Source of the DNA: Herminiimonas arsenitoxidans
Lineage (GTDB): Bacteria; Pseudomonadota; Gammaproteobacteria; Burkholderiales; Burkholderiaceae_D
Direction of reading: 5' to 3'
Assembly: GCF_900130075.1 (NCBI RefSeq)
Contig: NZ_LT671418.1
Coordinates: 2,418,001 to 2,482,000 of the forward strand
DNA: 64,000 nucleotides
Part shown: positions 31,134 through 40,776 of the stretch, one piece after another
Position numbering within the stretch: the stretch's first letter is position 1
Layout of the letters: each line of letters opens with the position of its first letter
Made by a program: the position numbers and the translations under genes
The notes under the pieces: model-generated
Database searches by the model: none
What the model saw: only the letters and a program-made list of their open reading frames with translations
What the model was told of the DNA's origin: nothing

Positions 31134-32030
31134 ATGATTAAATGGACTCTCATCTCGCTGTTTATATGCAGCGTGCTCTACACACACTACCGTGGCAAGG
31201 TGCGACATAAGTGGCTGCGTCAATCGACCGACCATTCAACCTTCATGGCGCCTATCAATGCGTTCATGACTTTGTTTTCGCCGCTGCCGGATCGTCCTTA
31301 TCACGATCTGAACAGCTATCCGGAAATGAAGGCACTGGCTGATCAGTGGGAAGTCATTCGTGATGAAGCCGTCGCCCTGCAGGACAAGATCAAGGCTTCG
31401 GACAATATGGACGACGCCGGCTTCAACTCCTTCTTCCGTCGCGGCTGGACCCGTTTCTATCTGAAGTGGTACGGTGAAAGCCATCCATCAGCGATGCAAA
31501 GCTGCCCACGCACGGTCGCCATACTGGATTCGATTCCTATCATCAAGGCAGCGATGTTCGCGCAATTGCCACCAGGCGCCGATCTGGGCAAGCACCGCGA
31601 TCCGTATGCTGGCTCCTTGCGTTATCACCTGGGTTTGGCCACGCCGAATGACGATCGCTGCTTCATCGATGTCGATGGCGTGCGTTATAGCTGGCGCGAT
31701 GGCGAAGCGGTTATCTTTGATGAAACCTATATCCACTGGGCCGCCAACGAAAGCGACAAGAACCGCATCATTCTGTTCTGCGATCTGGAACGCAAGATGA
31801 AGTGGCGCTGGGCACAAGCCTTCAACCAATGGTTCAGCCGCACCGTGATGGCATCCACTGCAGCGCCTAACGATATGCAAGATCGCACCGGTGGTCTCAA
31901 TCGCGCATTCCGCCATATTTACGCGATCCGGGCCAACGGCAAGAAACTGAAGGCACGCAACAAGCCTTTGTACTACATCGTGAAATGGTCTATCTTGCTG
32001 GCGATAGTCGGCGGCATCTTGATGATTTGA
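31134..32030 (+). CDS. lpxO: lipid A hydroxylase LpxO-like (aspartyl/asparaginyl beta-hydroxylase family)
   Basis: A 298-residue Fe(II)/2-oxoglutarate dioxygenase likely hydroxylating a lipid A secondary acyl chain at the inner membrane. Membrane segments lie at both ends (WTLISLFICSVLYTHY; IVKWSILLAIVGGILMI). The catalytic jelly roll has the HxD motif in GKHRDPYAGSLRYHLGL and the distal His in FDETYIHWAANES, followed by the Arg that binds 2-oxoglutarate. Other family members hydroxylate proteins, but the membrane anchors favour LpxO. Confidence 0.88.
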   Translation: MIKWTLISLFICSVLYTHYRGKVRHKWLRQSTDHSTFMAPINAFMTLFSPLPDRPYHDLNSYPEMKALADQWEVIRDEAVALQDKIKASDNMDDAGFNSFFRRGWTRFYLKWYGESHPSAMQSCPRTVAILDSIPIIKAAMFAQLPPGADLGKHRDPYAGSLRYHLGLATPNDDRCFIDVDGVRYSWRDGEAVIFDETYIHWAANESDKNRIILFCDLERKMKWRWAQAFNQWFSRTVMASTAAPNDMQDRTGGLNRAFRHIYAIRANGKKLKARNKPLYYIVKWSILLAIVGGILMI

Positions 32031-32047
32031 TGCAAATCTGATGATGA

Positions 32048-32075
32048 GAAAAAGCTCGCTACGGCGGGCTTTTTT
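32048..32075 (+). terminator. intrinsic terminator after lpxO
   Basis: AAAAAGCTCGC and GCGGGCTTTTTT form a stem with one mismatch around TACG, followed by a T-run. Confidence 0.88.
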
Positions 32076-32149
32076 ATTGGGAATATAGACTGCAGACGCA
32101 AAAATGGCTTGGTCTAGCCAAGCCATTGGTTTTGATTACAAGCAACTAT

Positions 32150-32377
32150 TTAATGATGCAGCGCTGGAATTTCCAGGCGTTTATTCCAGGCATCCACCGC
32201 TTTCTGACTATTCTTGGCGTCTGCATCGCCGCTGAAATGCGCAGTGTTGTGATTCAGGGTACAAGTTTCATTCGTACAATGTACGTAGCTGTAAGGCAAT
32301 TCGGATTCTAGGTAATGGGCTTCTTTCAGTTCTGCTTTACCACCGCAAAACGGGCAGGATTTCAGTGCTTTATCCAT
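32150..32377 (-). CDS. small zinc-ribbon protein, Lar-like (restriction alleviation family)
   Basis: A 75-residue protein beginning MDKALKSCPFCGGKAEL, with a CPFCGG knuckle and a second Cys pair in HCTNETCTLNH, and ending with the AWNKR motif typical of Lar/Com-like phage-related zinc ribbons. Lar of phage Rac modulates EcoKI restriction; a similar role here is only suggested by family. GGAGG precedes the chosen ATG by 7 bases, ruling out the longer frame. It is monocistronic with no phage genes nearby. Confidence 0.75.
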   Translation of the reverse strand: MDKALKSCPFCGGKAELKEAHYLESELPYSYVHCTNETCTLNHNTAHFSGDADAKNSQKAVDAWNKRLEIPALHH

Positions 32378-32619
32378 TTTTTCCCTCCAAGTGATTGCGT
32401 TATGTCTCTCAGTTTGATTCCATCGTTTGATAACTTGGATACTCAAGAGTTCAGCCGAATTCCCCTTAATGAATGAGTTGTTGATTTGCCTTATCGAAGG
32501 GCTGATTGATTGCAGCCACTCGATTTAAATTCTAGTACAAAACACAAACAAAAGTTTCTTAACCCTACAACTTTTGTTTGTATTGTTCTTACGCACGCAC
32601 AAGCTTGCATCACACACAT

Positions 32620-34467
32620 CTACTTGGGCTTTGCCACTCTCTCGCATTTGCTGCGTTCCGATGGCCAAGGCTGCACGTGCAAACGCTGACCAGCCACTTC
32701 CATATCCTGAAACATCGGCGGCACCGCGCGATAACTGCCATCTTCCAATGCCTGCGCAACGTCCTTGCAACCTGCATTCAGTCCGTCTATCGTGCCGCTG
32801 GCGCTCCATTTGCCATCGCTCTCCAGCGAGAAAACTACCAAACGCCCGTAATCTTGCGTATTTTTTAACAGGATTTCCGCTTTGCCATCGCCAGTCAGAT
32901 CAAGCAGATAAGCATTGCATTTCTGATCTTGCCGCTTCAAACACTCCGGCAACATATAGTTGCTGTTGGAGTCCGTCCAATTTTGCGTGAGGAAGGCAGC
33001 GGGCAAACTTGCTCCTTTCGGCCAGACGGTAATGCTGTCTGCGCGCGTCTGCGCATTTGCGGCAGGGCCATCCTTGTTCCATTTGTTTTTCTTTTGCAGC
33101 GCGGCTTCCGCGCGTTTGCGGATCAGTTCAGCATCCGTACCCGTGGTCTGGACTTTCAACTTTTGCAGCGCATCATTACCGTAACGCGCACCTTCAAAGC
33201 GCAGGAAATCGAAATCGAATTGCGCAGCACTCACTTTGCCGGTTTCCAGACGCGCTAATTGATTCGCCACCGACAAGCGTGCCGGATCGGCAATCGGCGT
33301 AAACATCGCCAGCAATACCGCCAACGTTAGAAAAGCCGTCAAGACATTCGTCGGCGCAATCCGCGCCAACCACGCATCACGTTCCACCGCAGCCCACAGA
33401 TAACCGCAGGCATAAGAAATCGCCACCAGCAAACAAGCTGCAGCGATCACGCGATCACTGGTCCAGCCGTATTGCTGTACCCGCAAGGTCAACGAATAAA
33501 TCGCGATCAGCGTCATCGGCAACAACAGCACACACGCCAATCTGGCGCTCACGCGCAGCACGCGCGCGACTTCCTTGCCGACTTCACCGCTCTGAAATGC
33601 CGTATTGATCAACACCACCAAGACTGCGGTCGAGCCCAGCAACACCGATGTTGCATGACGCGTCGCCCACAAAGGCTCCAAGCCGGTAAAAGGCAAGCTG
33701 ATGAGAAAGCCGCCAACGATCAATGTCGTAATCGGCAACAGCCATGACATCAAGACCAACAACAGGCTGCGTATGCCGCGCACGATACCCGGACGCACAT
33801 CGGTAATATGCAGCGCCGTGGAAAATGCAAAGACCGTCACTGGAATCGCAAACCACGATTGCTCCAGCAGCTTTTGCAGGAAGTTGAGTTTGACCAGCAT
33901 GAACAAGGTTGCACCCAGCCACAGGATCAACCACAACACACCGACAAACAGCGCCGACAACTTGATCTGTATCAGCAGTTGCCAGGCACTTTCAAAATAC
34001 GAGGGATAGCGTGCGATACGACGTTGATCTTTTGCCGCCGCCAAGACCAGGGCATGCGCAATATAGAAACCCGCAGCAGCAAAGAACAGCAGCAAGCCGG
34101 AAGGCATGCGCTTGAACGTGCCACCACCTAACCAGCTGCGCCCTTCAATGAAGCCGATACGCCAGATATCGTAAATGCCCAACACTGCACAAATCAACGC
34201 AGCAACTACCATCCAGATCCAGATGCGTCGTGATTCAAGATGGCCCAAGCCGGAGATAAACAACACCGGCACAAACAGGAAGATCAGCGCCAGGGTGGCG
34301 AATAGATAAACGTTGGTCGCAGGCCAGCTCGCTGACTTCAGGGAAAAATACAGCGCATACAATACGAGGCCCTGCAGCACACCCGTCAACAGCCGCAAGC
34401 GCGCCACACGATCCGTCACTATGGCTTTGGGTATGGACAACTCTTCATCTGTTGCGGTCGTATGCAT
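32620..34467 (-). CDS. DUF4153 integral membrane protein
   Basis: A 615-residue protein. The first ~420 residues hold about ten or more hydrophobic transmembrane segments of the DUF4153 type (for example LIFLFVPVLFISGLG, WLLPITTLIVGGFLISLPF). The soluble C-terminal part includes an FG-GAP/VCBS-like stretch (LLDLTGDGKAEILLKN) that may be periplasmic. Function of DUF4153 is not established. GGGAG precedes the start MHTTATDEEL; the longer N-terminus is unlikely. Confidence 0.85.
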   Translation of the reverse strand: MHTTATDEELSIPKAIVTDRVARLRLLTGVLQGLVLYALYFSLKSASWPATNVYLFATLALIFLFVPVLFISGLGHLESRRIWIWMVVAALICAVLGIYDIWRIGFIEGRSWLGGGTFKRMPSGLLLFFAAAGFYIAHALVLAAAKDQRRIARYPSYFESAWQLLIQIKLSALFVGVLWLILWLGATLFMLVKLNFLQKLLEQSWFAIPVTVFAFSTALHITDVRPGIVRGIRSLLLVLMSWLLPITTLIVGGFLISLPFTGLEPLWATRHATSVLLGSTAVLVVLINTAFQSGEVGKEVARVLRVSARLACVLLLPMTLIAIYSLTLRVQQYGWTSDRVIAAACLLVAISYACGYLWAAVERDAWLARIAPTNVLTAFLTLAVLLAMFTPIADPARLSVANQLARLETGKVSAAQFDFDFLRFEGARYGNDALQKLKVQTTGTDAELIRKRAEAALQKKNKWNKDGPAANAQTRADSITVWPKGASLPAAFLTQNWTDSNSNYMLPECLKRQDQKCNAYLLDLTGDGKAEILLKNTQDYGRLVVFSLESDGKWSASGTIDGLNAGCKDVAQALEDGSYRAVPPMFQDMEVAGQRLHVQPWPSERSKCERVAKPK

Positions 34468-34551
34468 CTGTGTGCTCCCGTTTATTGTTGTGATCGACAC
34501 TGCAAAACTCTGTCGATGGTAATCCCGATTTACGCCTAAGCACCATATAAA

Positions 34552-34589
34552 CAAAAAGCCGGAAAATCAAATACCTGATTTATCCGGCT
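34552..34589 (-). terminator. intrinsic terminator after the short asparaginase gene
   Basis: On the leftward strand AGCCGGATAAATCA pairs with TGATTTTCCGGCT around a short loop, then a TTTTTG tract. It lies 27 bases past the stop of the preceding minus-strand gene. Confidence 0.8.
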
Positions 34590-34615
34590 CCACTGAAGCG
34601 ATAAGAATTACATAT

Positions 34616-35101
34616 TCAGCGTGTTTCAAACACGCCTTCAACCTTATTCTTGCGCACATTATTCCAGGTGAAGATTTGCGCATTCATCGCGATATACACA
34701 CCGTGCGGCAAGGCTTGCGCAATACCGCAGGCAAACCCGAAGTTGAAGAAGGCGTCCGAATCCTTGATTTCATACGGAATCATCGCACCCGTCAGCACAA
34801 TGGTTTTTTTTAATTGCGCGGCTCCGAGCACTTCCGCCGTTTCTTTCATCGTATCGGTACCGTGGACAATGACGATGCTTTTTTCATCGGCGCGCAGGCA
34901 GGATGCGGCGATGCGCTGACGATCGGCGTCATGCATCTCCAACGAATCAAGGAAGGGAAGTTGTTCTAGCTGCAGCGGCACCGTAATCCGGGCGCGCTTG
35001 ATGATCTGCGGCAAATGGCCGTTACTGAAATTCAGCTTGCCGGTAATTTCATCGTAATGCTTATCGAAAGTACCGCCGGTGGCGATGATGCGCAGTGTCA
35101 T
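34616..35101 (-). CDS. short asparaginase-domain protein (N-terminal domain only)
   Basis: A 161-residue protein corresponding only to the N-terminal domain of L-asparaginases (normally about 330 residues). The first catalytic loop is present as ATGGTFDKHYDE, and the second Thr/Asp pair as VHGTDTMKET. The C-terminal domain that completes the dimeric active site is missing, and the frame ends cleanly with a stop and a terminator rather than decaying. Such single-domain proteins are known as a conserved group in proteobacteria; whether they hydrolyse asparagine is uncertain. The start MTLRIIATGG fits the family. Confidence 0.8.
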   Translation of the reverse strand: MTLRIIATGGTFDKHYDEITGKLNFSNGHLPQIIKRARITVPLQLEQLPFLDSLEMHDADRQRIAASCLRADEKSIVIVHGTDTMKETAEVLGAAQLKKTIVLTGAMIPYEIKDSDAFFNFGFACGIAQALPHGVYIAMNAQIFTWNNVRKNKVEGVFETR

Positions 35102-35267
35102 TGGGATCACACAACAAAGATAGTCCAAAAGCGGATATCACATCATAACGCGAGCCAGCCAATTGTGAGAAGAGCTACGCATTTATCAGACGATAAATTT
35201 ACAAATGGATGAGGCAGATATCGCGAGGTTATCTCTACCGCGCGTATCTGCACTCATCCATCCGGCT

Positions 35268-37829
35268 TCAGGCAGCGATCTTCATCGGTTCGGCAGGAAT
35301 TGGTATTTCCTGATCATTGAGAACAGCAAACAGATGATCAACGTTGATCGATTGAATCAACAAGCGGCCGCCATTGGCTTGTATCACCTCCGTCACCAAC
35401 ATACCGTCGGTCGGACTGGCCAACGGCGTTGGTGTAATTTGCGAAGCTTGGAATTCCGGCACACCGTGTAACTCGCTGACCAGCAAGCCTATGCTTTGCG
35501 TGCCGCGCTTGACGATGATGACTTGGCTGCTGCTATCAATTTCCGACTTGTAACCGCGCATCAAATGACCGAGATCGAAGACCCAGACAAAGCGCTTGGC
35601 CTCGTTATCATGATGCAAGGCGAGGATACCGATCCGCTCTGGACGACCGCCCATCGAAACCGGCGATACGGCTGACGCCGGCAAGGCTTCTTCCGCATGT
35701 TCGGCCGCCAGTGCAAACAGGGAGCCATCGATGAAGAAGGTGGCAAACTCGCGTCCAGGTGCTGCGGTTGGATCGACTTCCAGCGTGGTCGATACGCTGT
35801 TGCCGTTGTTGATTTTTTGCCGTTCTTCGCCAAAGGAGTTGTACACCACGGCTAGCACGTCTTCGCTATAACCATCCGAAGTCTTGAACTCGCGATAGCC
35901 GTGCGATACGGTGCAGCCGAGTATGGCGTAATGGCCGTCGTGGATCACGATGCGCGAAGTACTGCTACCGTTTTCCATTGCCAGCAATTCTGGATCTATC
36001 TCCAAATAGTCGCCTACCGGACGCGTAGGATCGGTGCTGGAAATAATGCGGCCGCTGCGATTGATAAAGAGGGCGCTGACTTCTTCCTTGTCGCCGAGCG
36101 CACCTTTCAACATCGCCGAGAACTCCGGCTCCGAATCGAACACGATACCGATGCCGCCGACAATTTGTCCGGCGTTGTCTGGATGACGGATCGCCGCGTG
36201 ATAAACGTAAGTCGGCCGTTCGCCATACAGCGGCGTGTTTTCAAACGGCGTGACGTAATAATGCTGATCGCTGCGCAAGCTGGAAACATGCTCCAGCGTA
36301 GTTTCGTCGATATGCGTGCCGACCACTTCCAGTCCATCTTCCTTGAAGTCGGTGCTGGCGATGATCATGCCTGCATTGTCGTAAATAAAAATCCGCGTAT
36401 AGACCGTGTACAGCGAGTTGATGTAATCGAGAATCTCGCTCAAGCGCGCGACAGTTTCTGGCGATTTATGCGGCGCTGCCAACGCGACTTGCAGCTCTGG
36501 CGTCAGCGCCCACCAGCGGCAGTCATCCGAGCGCTCGTACAAATTGCGATCCAACAGATCCACCATCAGATGCGACACGAATTCCGAATCGCTCAGGCTG
36601 GACGACAGCACGGTCTCGTACAGATCACGGATTGATTGCGAAAAGAGTTCGTTACTGCGCGCGCCGGTTTCGCTGATTTGCTCGAGGATGGTTTTGAGTT
36701 TCAGCAGCTCACCGTTTTGCCCGGCTGTCATGACTTGACCGTTCCACACCACGCGCCGTATCGTTTCTGCCGCACTCATGATTTCAAACAGCGGCGGGCA
36801 GAAAGATTGCGCATGCGAGAGCAAGCCATCGGCCACATCAGCATCCAGTGATTTCAATGCCGTAGTTTCCAATCCGGTAAAACCCAATTCAACCGGAATC
36901 ATCACTTGGCCTTGCCAGCCCGGCGGCCCCATATAACCTTGATAACCGTCGGCCGGAAAAGTGCGCGCCAGATATTCGCGTCCGCCGTACACCACCAAGC
37001 GCGGATCAGCATCGCGATTGACTGGCACCACCGCACCAACTGGTATCCACAGCGGATCGGCACTGGCGATCACGCGATTGCTGCCATCCAGCAGCAACAT
37101 GTTCGAGCGTTCGGCAGGATCGCGATGCGAGCGGAAGATGCCGGCCATCTCTTCTTCAAAATGGAAGCACAGACACAACACGCCCACCACCGCGCCGGTT
37201 TCCGGATGATGCATGCGGCGTGAATAAATCAGCGCTTCATGCTTGGCAGGGCGCAGATCGGTGGCGCGGAAAGTTTCGACGTAGGTGTCCGATGCCAGCG
37301 TCTCCTTGATCAGCGGATCAGTGGTGCCTTCCAGCGGTGTTGTTTCATCAATTTGTACCAGTACGTTGCCGGCCACATCGACCAGCATGATTTCGTCATA
37401 GACGGTGTATTTGTTGCGATAGGCGCGCAGACGCGCACGGATCATGTCGCGGTCGTCATGCAAACCGGCGACGAAAGTGCACAGCTCGCGGTCGGTCGCG
37501 AGGAAGCCGACATCGGCGGTGCGCTCATACAAGTTACGCACGACGATATCGATCACGTATTGCGCCTTGGTGCCGATTTCTTCCAGCACATTGGAAACTT
37601 TTTCGCGTACCAGGCTGCTGACCAACTCTTGTTCCAGACGATTGAAACCAGCGCGTGTCGCCGCCATCGTCGGCAGGATCGCCTTGGCTTCAACCGGGCA
37701 ATTCATCTTGGCGGAAGCTTCGATCATGCGCCACATCAGGTTCAGCTCACGCAAGGATTGCTCGCAGCGGCTGACATCGCGCATATACGGCAGGAAGGTA
37801 TCGATTTGTAGCGAAGCGTGGGTATCCAT
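35268..37829 (-). CDS. soluble Cache-Cache-CheW chemotaxis-type protein
   Basis: An 853-residue protein with no signal peptide or transmembrane segment. Two Cache-like sensor regions are visible: about residues 60-320 (EIMLVDVAGNVLVQIDE, GAVVGVLCLCFHFEEEM) and about 380-650 (RIFIYDNAGMIIASTD, GQIVGGIGIVFDSEPEF, ALFINRSGRIISSTD). A C-terminal CheW domain at about 695-845 contains FATFFIDGSLFALAAEHAEE and LLVSELHGVPEFQAS. CheW couples receptors to CheA. Here the sensor and coupling modules are joined without a methyl-accepting helical bundle. No other che genes lie in the window. Probably a cytoplasmic sensor feeding a CheA kinase. Confidence 0.82.
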   Translation of the reverse strand: MDTHASLQIDTFLPYMRDVSRCEQSLRELNLMWRMIEASAKMNCPVEAKAILPTMAATRAGFNRLEQELVSSLVREKVSNVLEEIGTKAQYVIDIVVRNLYERTADVGFLATDRELCTFVAGLHDDRDMIRARLRAYRNKYTVYDEIMLVDVAGNVLVQIDETTPLEGTTDPLIKETLASDTYVETFRATDLRPAKHEALIYSRRMHHPETGAVVGVLCLCFHFEEEMAGIFRSHRDPAERSNMLLLDGSNRVIASADPLWIPVGAVVPVNRDADPRLVVYGGREYLARTFPADGYQGYMGPPGWQGQVMIPVELGFTGLETTALKSLDADVADGLLSHAQSFCPPLFEIMSAAETIRRVVWNGQVMTAGQNGELLKLKTILEQISETGARSNELFSQSIRDLYETVLSSSLSDSEFVSHLMVDLLDRNLYERSDDCRWWALTPELQVALAAPHKSPETVARLSEILDYINSLYTVYTRIFIYDNAGMIIASTDFKEDGLEVVGTHIDETTLEHVSSLRSDQHYYVTPFENTPLYGERPTYVYHAAIRHPDNAGQIVGGIGIVFDSEPEFSAMLKGALGDKEEVSALFINRSGRIISSTDPTRPVGDYLEIDPELLAMENGSSTSRIVIHDGHYAILGCTVSHGYREFKTSDGYSEDVLAVVYNSFGEERQKINNGNSVSTTLEVDPTAAPGREFATFFIDGSLFALAAEHAEEALPASAVSPVSMGGRPERIGILALHHDNEAKRFVWVFDLGHLMRGYKSEIDSSSQVIIVKRGTQSIGLLVSELHGVPEFQASQITPTPLASPTDGMLVTEVIQANGGRLLIQSINVDHLFAVLNDQEIPIPAEPMKIAA

Positions 37830-38347
37830 AGTGGGGTCCTAACTCTCAATATGCAGCGCTGACAGTCTGTTGCGGGAGGCGCAACAGCAATGCATTTGCA
37901 TACATGCTTTAAAGCAATTAGCAGACCAAGCAGTGAAGATGCAGGAGAGACAACGTTGAATGAAGAAGTCGATTTTTAAACGATGAGGTGTGAAATGGCG
38001 CAGAAAATAATTTACATATTTGCACTATTTTGATGCGCGAAAATAACAGCTACAAATTTTGCATTTTTATGGTGCACGCTTCGCGCTAAACTCTCTGCTA
38101 AACACGGTGCTTTGCATGTCTTTAGCCGTGACTTGAGGTAGCAAACCCCTTGGACGTAATGAGTACGACTCACTAGCTTGATGCATACGTTTTTGCGCGT
38201 GCTGCAAAGGGGGCGTGCCTAATAAACTGAGGTGTTTACCACACACGCATACACGCCTATGCGTGATGCTCTGGCGTCCGACAAGCAAGGCGTTCTCAAA
38301 TACCGTTACACTATCGCTGGTCCACATATACAAGTATTGCTTTACCA
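37830..38347. other. 518-base gene-free region between divergent genes
   Basis: No convincing gene, tRNA or mobile element seen. It is A/T-richer than its flanks and contains a perfect hairpin CTGTTGCG-GGAGG-CGCAACAG at 37868-37888 near the Cache-CheW start, several ATGCAT-like palindromes, and a GAGTACGACTCACTAG stretch. It must hold both divergent promoters; no clear flagellar sigma-28 site was found. Confidence 0.55.
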
Positions 38348-39121
38348 ATGAAACCTATCGCTCCAGGCACCGTGATTTTTCATCGCCATCGTGGCTATGG
38401 CGTCATCACGGCCGTTAACTTGATGACAGGCTGGATTTCTGCGCGCTTCGGCAACGAGATGCGCACGCTCGATTTGAATCTGTCGACCGATGAAGTTCAG
38501 CACGCCGATGGCGAAGCCATATTGTTCCGTCGCGCGCCGCCTGATCCTATGCCACATGCGCGTCTGATGGCGATGGTGCGTGAACTGCATAGAGCCGGTT
38601 ATCAACGCTTGTATTTATACAGTTGGCCTAAACCATCCGGCCTGCATTGGCGCTGGCATTTATTCACGGGGCCGCGCAACTGGATGGAACGTCCGTGGCG
38701 CGAAGGCTGGTACGGCTCCGGTGCCGAATACAATTGCAATCCGGTGATGGGTTGGGGCGATGCCCCGGGTGAAACAGCGGAAGAATTAGCCAGCACGCTG
38801 GCGCAATTCGATCCAACCGGAATCGCGCAAGCACTGGGCCGCGACGAAGATCACGCGCGCTGGTTTGATGTTGTATGCGAAGCCTTGCTGCCGGATTACA
38901 CCTTCTCGTTAGGCTGGGATAAACACGATGGTCCTATTCCTAACTCACTGCCGGTGATCCCGGTGCGACGCGGTGTGCCGGAATACGCAGGTCCGGCCTT
39001 GCCTTGGCCGCCGGGTTGGGCCAAGTTATGGGGCAGTGCACATCTGGCCAGCACCACTGCCACCTTGCTACCCAAAGTTGAAAAAAGTCAGACCAGAGAC
39101 CGCTCCAACACCGTCAAGTAA
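38348..39121 (+). CDS. hypothetical protein with CarD/Tudor-like N-terminus
   Basis: A 257-residue protein I do not recognise. The first ~45 residues (IAPGTVIFHRHRGYGVITAV) resemble the small beta-barrel of CarD/UvrD-C type RNA-polymerase-binding or Tudor-like domains. The middle is rich in Trp (WPKPSGLHWRWHLFTGPRNW) and Gly and has no cofactor motif. The C-terminus is Pro-rich. It appears soluble. It is monocistronic and convergent with the hydroxyacid dehydrogenase gene. Confidence 0.75.
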   Translation: MKPIAPGTVIFHRHRGYGVITAVNLMTGWISARFGNEMRTLDLNLSTDEVQHADGEAILFRRAPPDPMPHARLMAMVRELHRAGYQRLYLYSWPKPSGLHWRWHLFTGPRNWMERPWREGWYGSGAEYNCNPVMGWGDAPGETAEELASTLAQFDPTGIAQALGRDEDHARWFDVVCEALLPDYTFSLGWDKHDGPIPNSLPVIPVRRGVPEYAGPALPWPPGWAKLWGSAHLASTTATLLPKVEKSQTRDRSNTVK

Positions 39122-39133
39122 GACTTCATCCGT

Positions 39134-39160
39134 GCTTGCCCAGCGTTTTGCTCGGCAAGC
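39134..39160. terminator. hairpin between convergent genes
   Basis: GCTTGCC-C-AGC pairs with GCT-C-GGCAAGC around a short loop. There is no T-run, so the terminator role is tentative. Confidence 0.45.
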
Positions 39161-39169
39161 GCATTCTCA

Positions 39170-40150
39170 TCAGACCTTGGGCTGCAATACATTCTTCGGC
39201 GTGCCGTTGGCGTAGTCGACGATGTTCTGGAATGCGATGCGGAAATACAATTCATAACTGTCTTTTTCCACATAGCCCAGATGCGGCGAAGCCAATACAT
39301 TCTCCATCCGCAACAAGGGCGAACTAGGTGGCAGAGGCTCACTCTCAAACACATCCAGCGCGGCATAGCCGGGACGACCTTGTTTCAATGCGACTGGCAA
39401 GGCTTCGGCCTCTACCAGTTCAGCACGGCTGGTATTAACGAAGAGCGCAGTCGGCTTCATACGCGCCAGATCGGCGGCCGTGACGATGCCCGTCGTTGCA
39501 TCATTCAAGCGCAGATGCAGTGTCAGCACGTCAGCTTCGCTGAAGAACGCTTCCTTCGATGCGGCAGCGCGATAACCATCTTGCACAGCGGCCTCACAAC
39601 TTGCCGCACGTCCCCACACCATGACATCCATGCCGAAAACTTTGCCGTAGGACGCAATCAATTTGCCTATGCGGCCGTAGCCCCAAATACCCAGCGTGCG
39701 TCCCTTCAATACCGTGCCCAACGTATTGTGCGCAGGTGACATCGATGCGGTTTGCCACAAACCATCCTTCAAATTGCTCACGTATTGCGGCAGCTTGCGC
39801 GTGGCTGCCATGATCAAGGCCCAGGTTAATTCTGCCGGCGCCGTCGGATCGCCTATGCCCTCGACTATCGTGACACCGCACGCAGCTGCAGCGACCAAAT
39901 CGATATGCCCGCTGACCTTGCCGGTTTGCGAAATCAATTTGAGCTTGGGTAGTTTTTCCAGCAAAGGACGCGATAAGACTGTGCGTTCACGTATCAAGAC
40001 CAGCGCGTCAAAGTCTGCCAGACGTATCGCCAATTGCCCAACGCCGCGCGCGCTGTTGGTAAACACTTTGACCTCATGCCCATCCAGCAAAGAAAAACAA
40101 GCGAGATGGCGAACACTATCTTGATAATCATCGAGAATCGCGATTTTCAT
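39170..40150 (-). CDS. D-2-hydroxyacid dehydrogenase, NAD-dependent
   Basis: A 326-residue member of the phosphoglycerate/D-lactate dehydrogenase superfamily. The NAD-binding Rossmann motif is GIWGYGRIGKLIASYG. Catalytic residues appear in NTSRAELVEAEAL (Arg) and SPHLGYVEKDSYE (His), with the Glu in between. GGAG precedes the chosen ATG, and the longer frame upstream is not plausible. The substrate cannot be assigned from sequence. The gene stands alone. Confidence 0.9.
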   Translation of the reverse strand: MKIAILDDYQDSVRHLACFSLLDGHEVKVFTNSARGVGQLAIRLADFDALVLIRERTVLSRPLLEKLPKLKLISQTGKVSGHIDLVAAAACGVTIVEGIGDPTAPAELTWALIMAATRKLPQYVSNLKDGLWQTASMSPAHNTLGTVLKGRTLGIWGYGRIGKLIASYGKVFGMDVMVWGRAASCEAAVQDGYRAAASKEAFFSEADVLTLHLRLNDATTGIVTAADLARMKPTALFVNTSRAELVEAEALPVALKQGRPGYAALDVFESEPLPPSSPLLRMENVLASPHLGYVEKDSYELYFRIAFQNIVDYANGTPKNVLQPKV

Positions 40151-40276
40151 GAACACTCCGGTGGCGGTAAACGATCTAGCGTACTGTTTGCACGCACGAT
40201 AAAGATTTGTATTATCCGACAGCTTGCACAACTGTGGTGATAGATGCAGGGGGAAGATAGTGACTATTTTTACGCA

Positions 40277-40304
40277 ATAAAAAAGCCGCTGAAAATCAGC
40301 GGCT
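40277..40304 (-). terminator. intrinsic terminator after DUF2061 gene
   Basis: AGCCGCTGA and TCAGCGGCT flank AAA, followed on the leftward strand by TTTTTTATTG. It serves the DUF2061 gene. Confidence 0.88.
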
Positions 40305-40342
40305 ATCGGTAAAGAAACGATCCGAAGAATAGGTCTCGGTCA

Positions 40343-40585
40343 TCACACAGCTTGCATCTCACCTGATGCAGATTGATGTGAGGAATTGGCTTTCCGTGCT
40401 TCCAGCTTTGCGCGTATCCGCTCCCACATCTTGTCATGCAAAGGCAGCAGCATCACATTGCAAATAGGCTCCACCACGGCGGCCACCCCACCCAGAGCGA
40501 TGGAGCCGGTTGCCACGTACATGACGGCAAAGGCAACGCCCATGTGCATTGCAATTTGACTGGTGGTTTTTGCTACGGTGACCAT
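40343..40585 (-). CDS. DUF2061 small membrane protein
   Basis: An 80-residue protein with two hydrophobic helices (MGVAFAVMYVATGSIALGG; VAAVVEPICNVMLLPLHDKM) and the family pattern SQIAMHMG...GSIALGGVAAVVEP. The Asn in EPICN and His in PLHDKMW are typical of DUF2061. Function unknown. AAAGGATTCC precedes the ATG. Confidence 0.88.
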   Translation of the reverse strand: MVTVAKTTSQIAMHMGVAFAVMYVATGSIALGGVAAVVEPICNVMLLPLHDKMWERIRAKLEARKANSSHQSASGEMQAV

Positions 40586-40776
40586 GATGGAATCCTTTCT
40601 GCCTGTTTTGTGATCTATGCGACCTTGAAACAGATGATAGCGATTCTCATTTGATAGTACAAATTGATTTATTTAAAGAAATTAATAGCAAATGCCTATT
40701 TATTGCTTTCCCGGCTGAATATCCGCGCTTCGCGTAAAATCAGGGAACGCTACATCACCCCTCCACCGGACTTTAC

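Noticed and set aside
32150-32377. Prophage remnant around the Lar-like zinc-ribbon gene.
   Set aside because: No other phage-type genes, integrase or attachment-site repeats are seen nearby; the flanking genes are ordinary.
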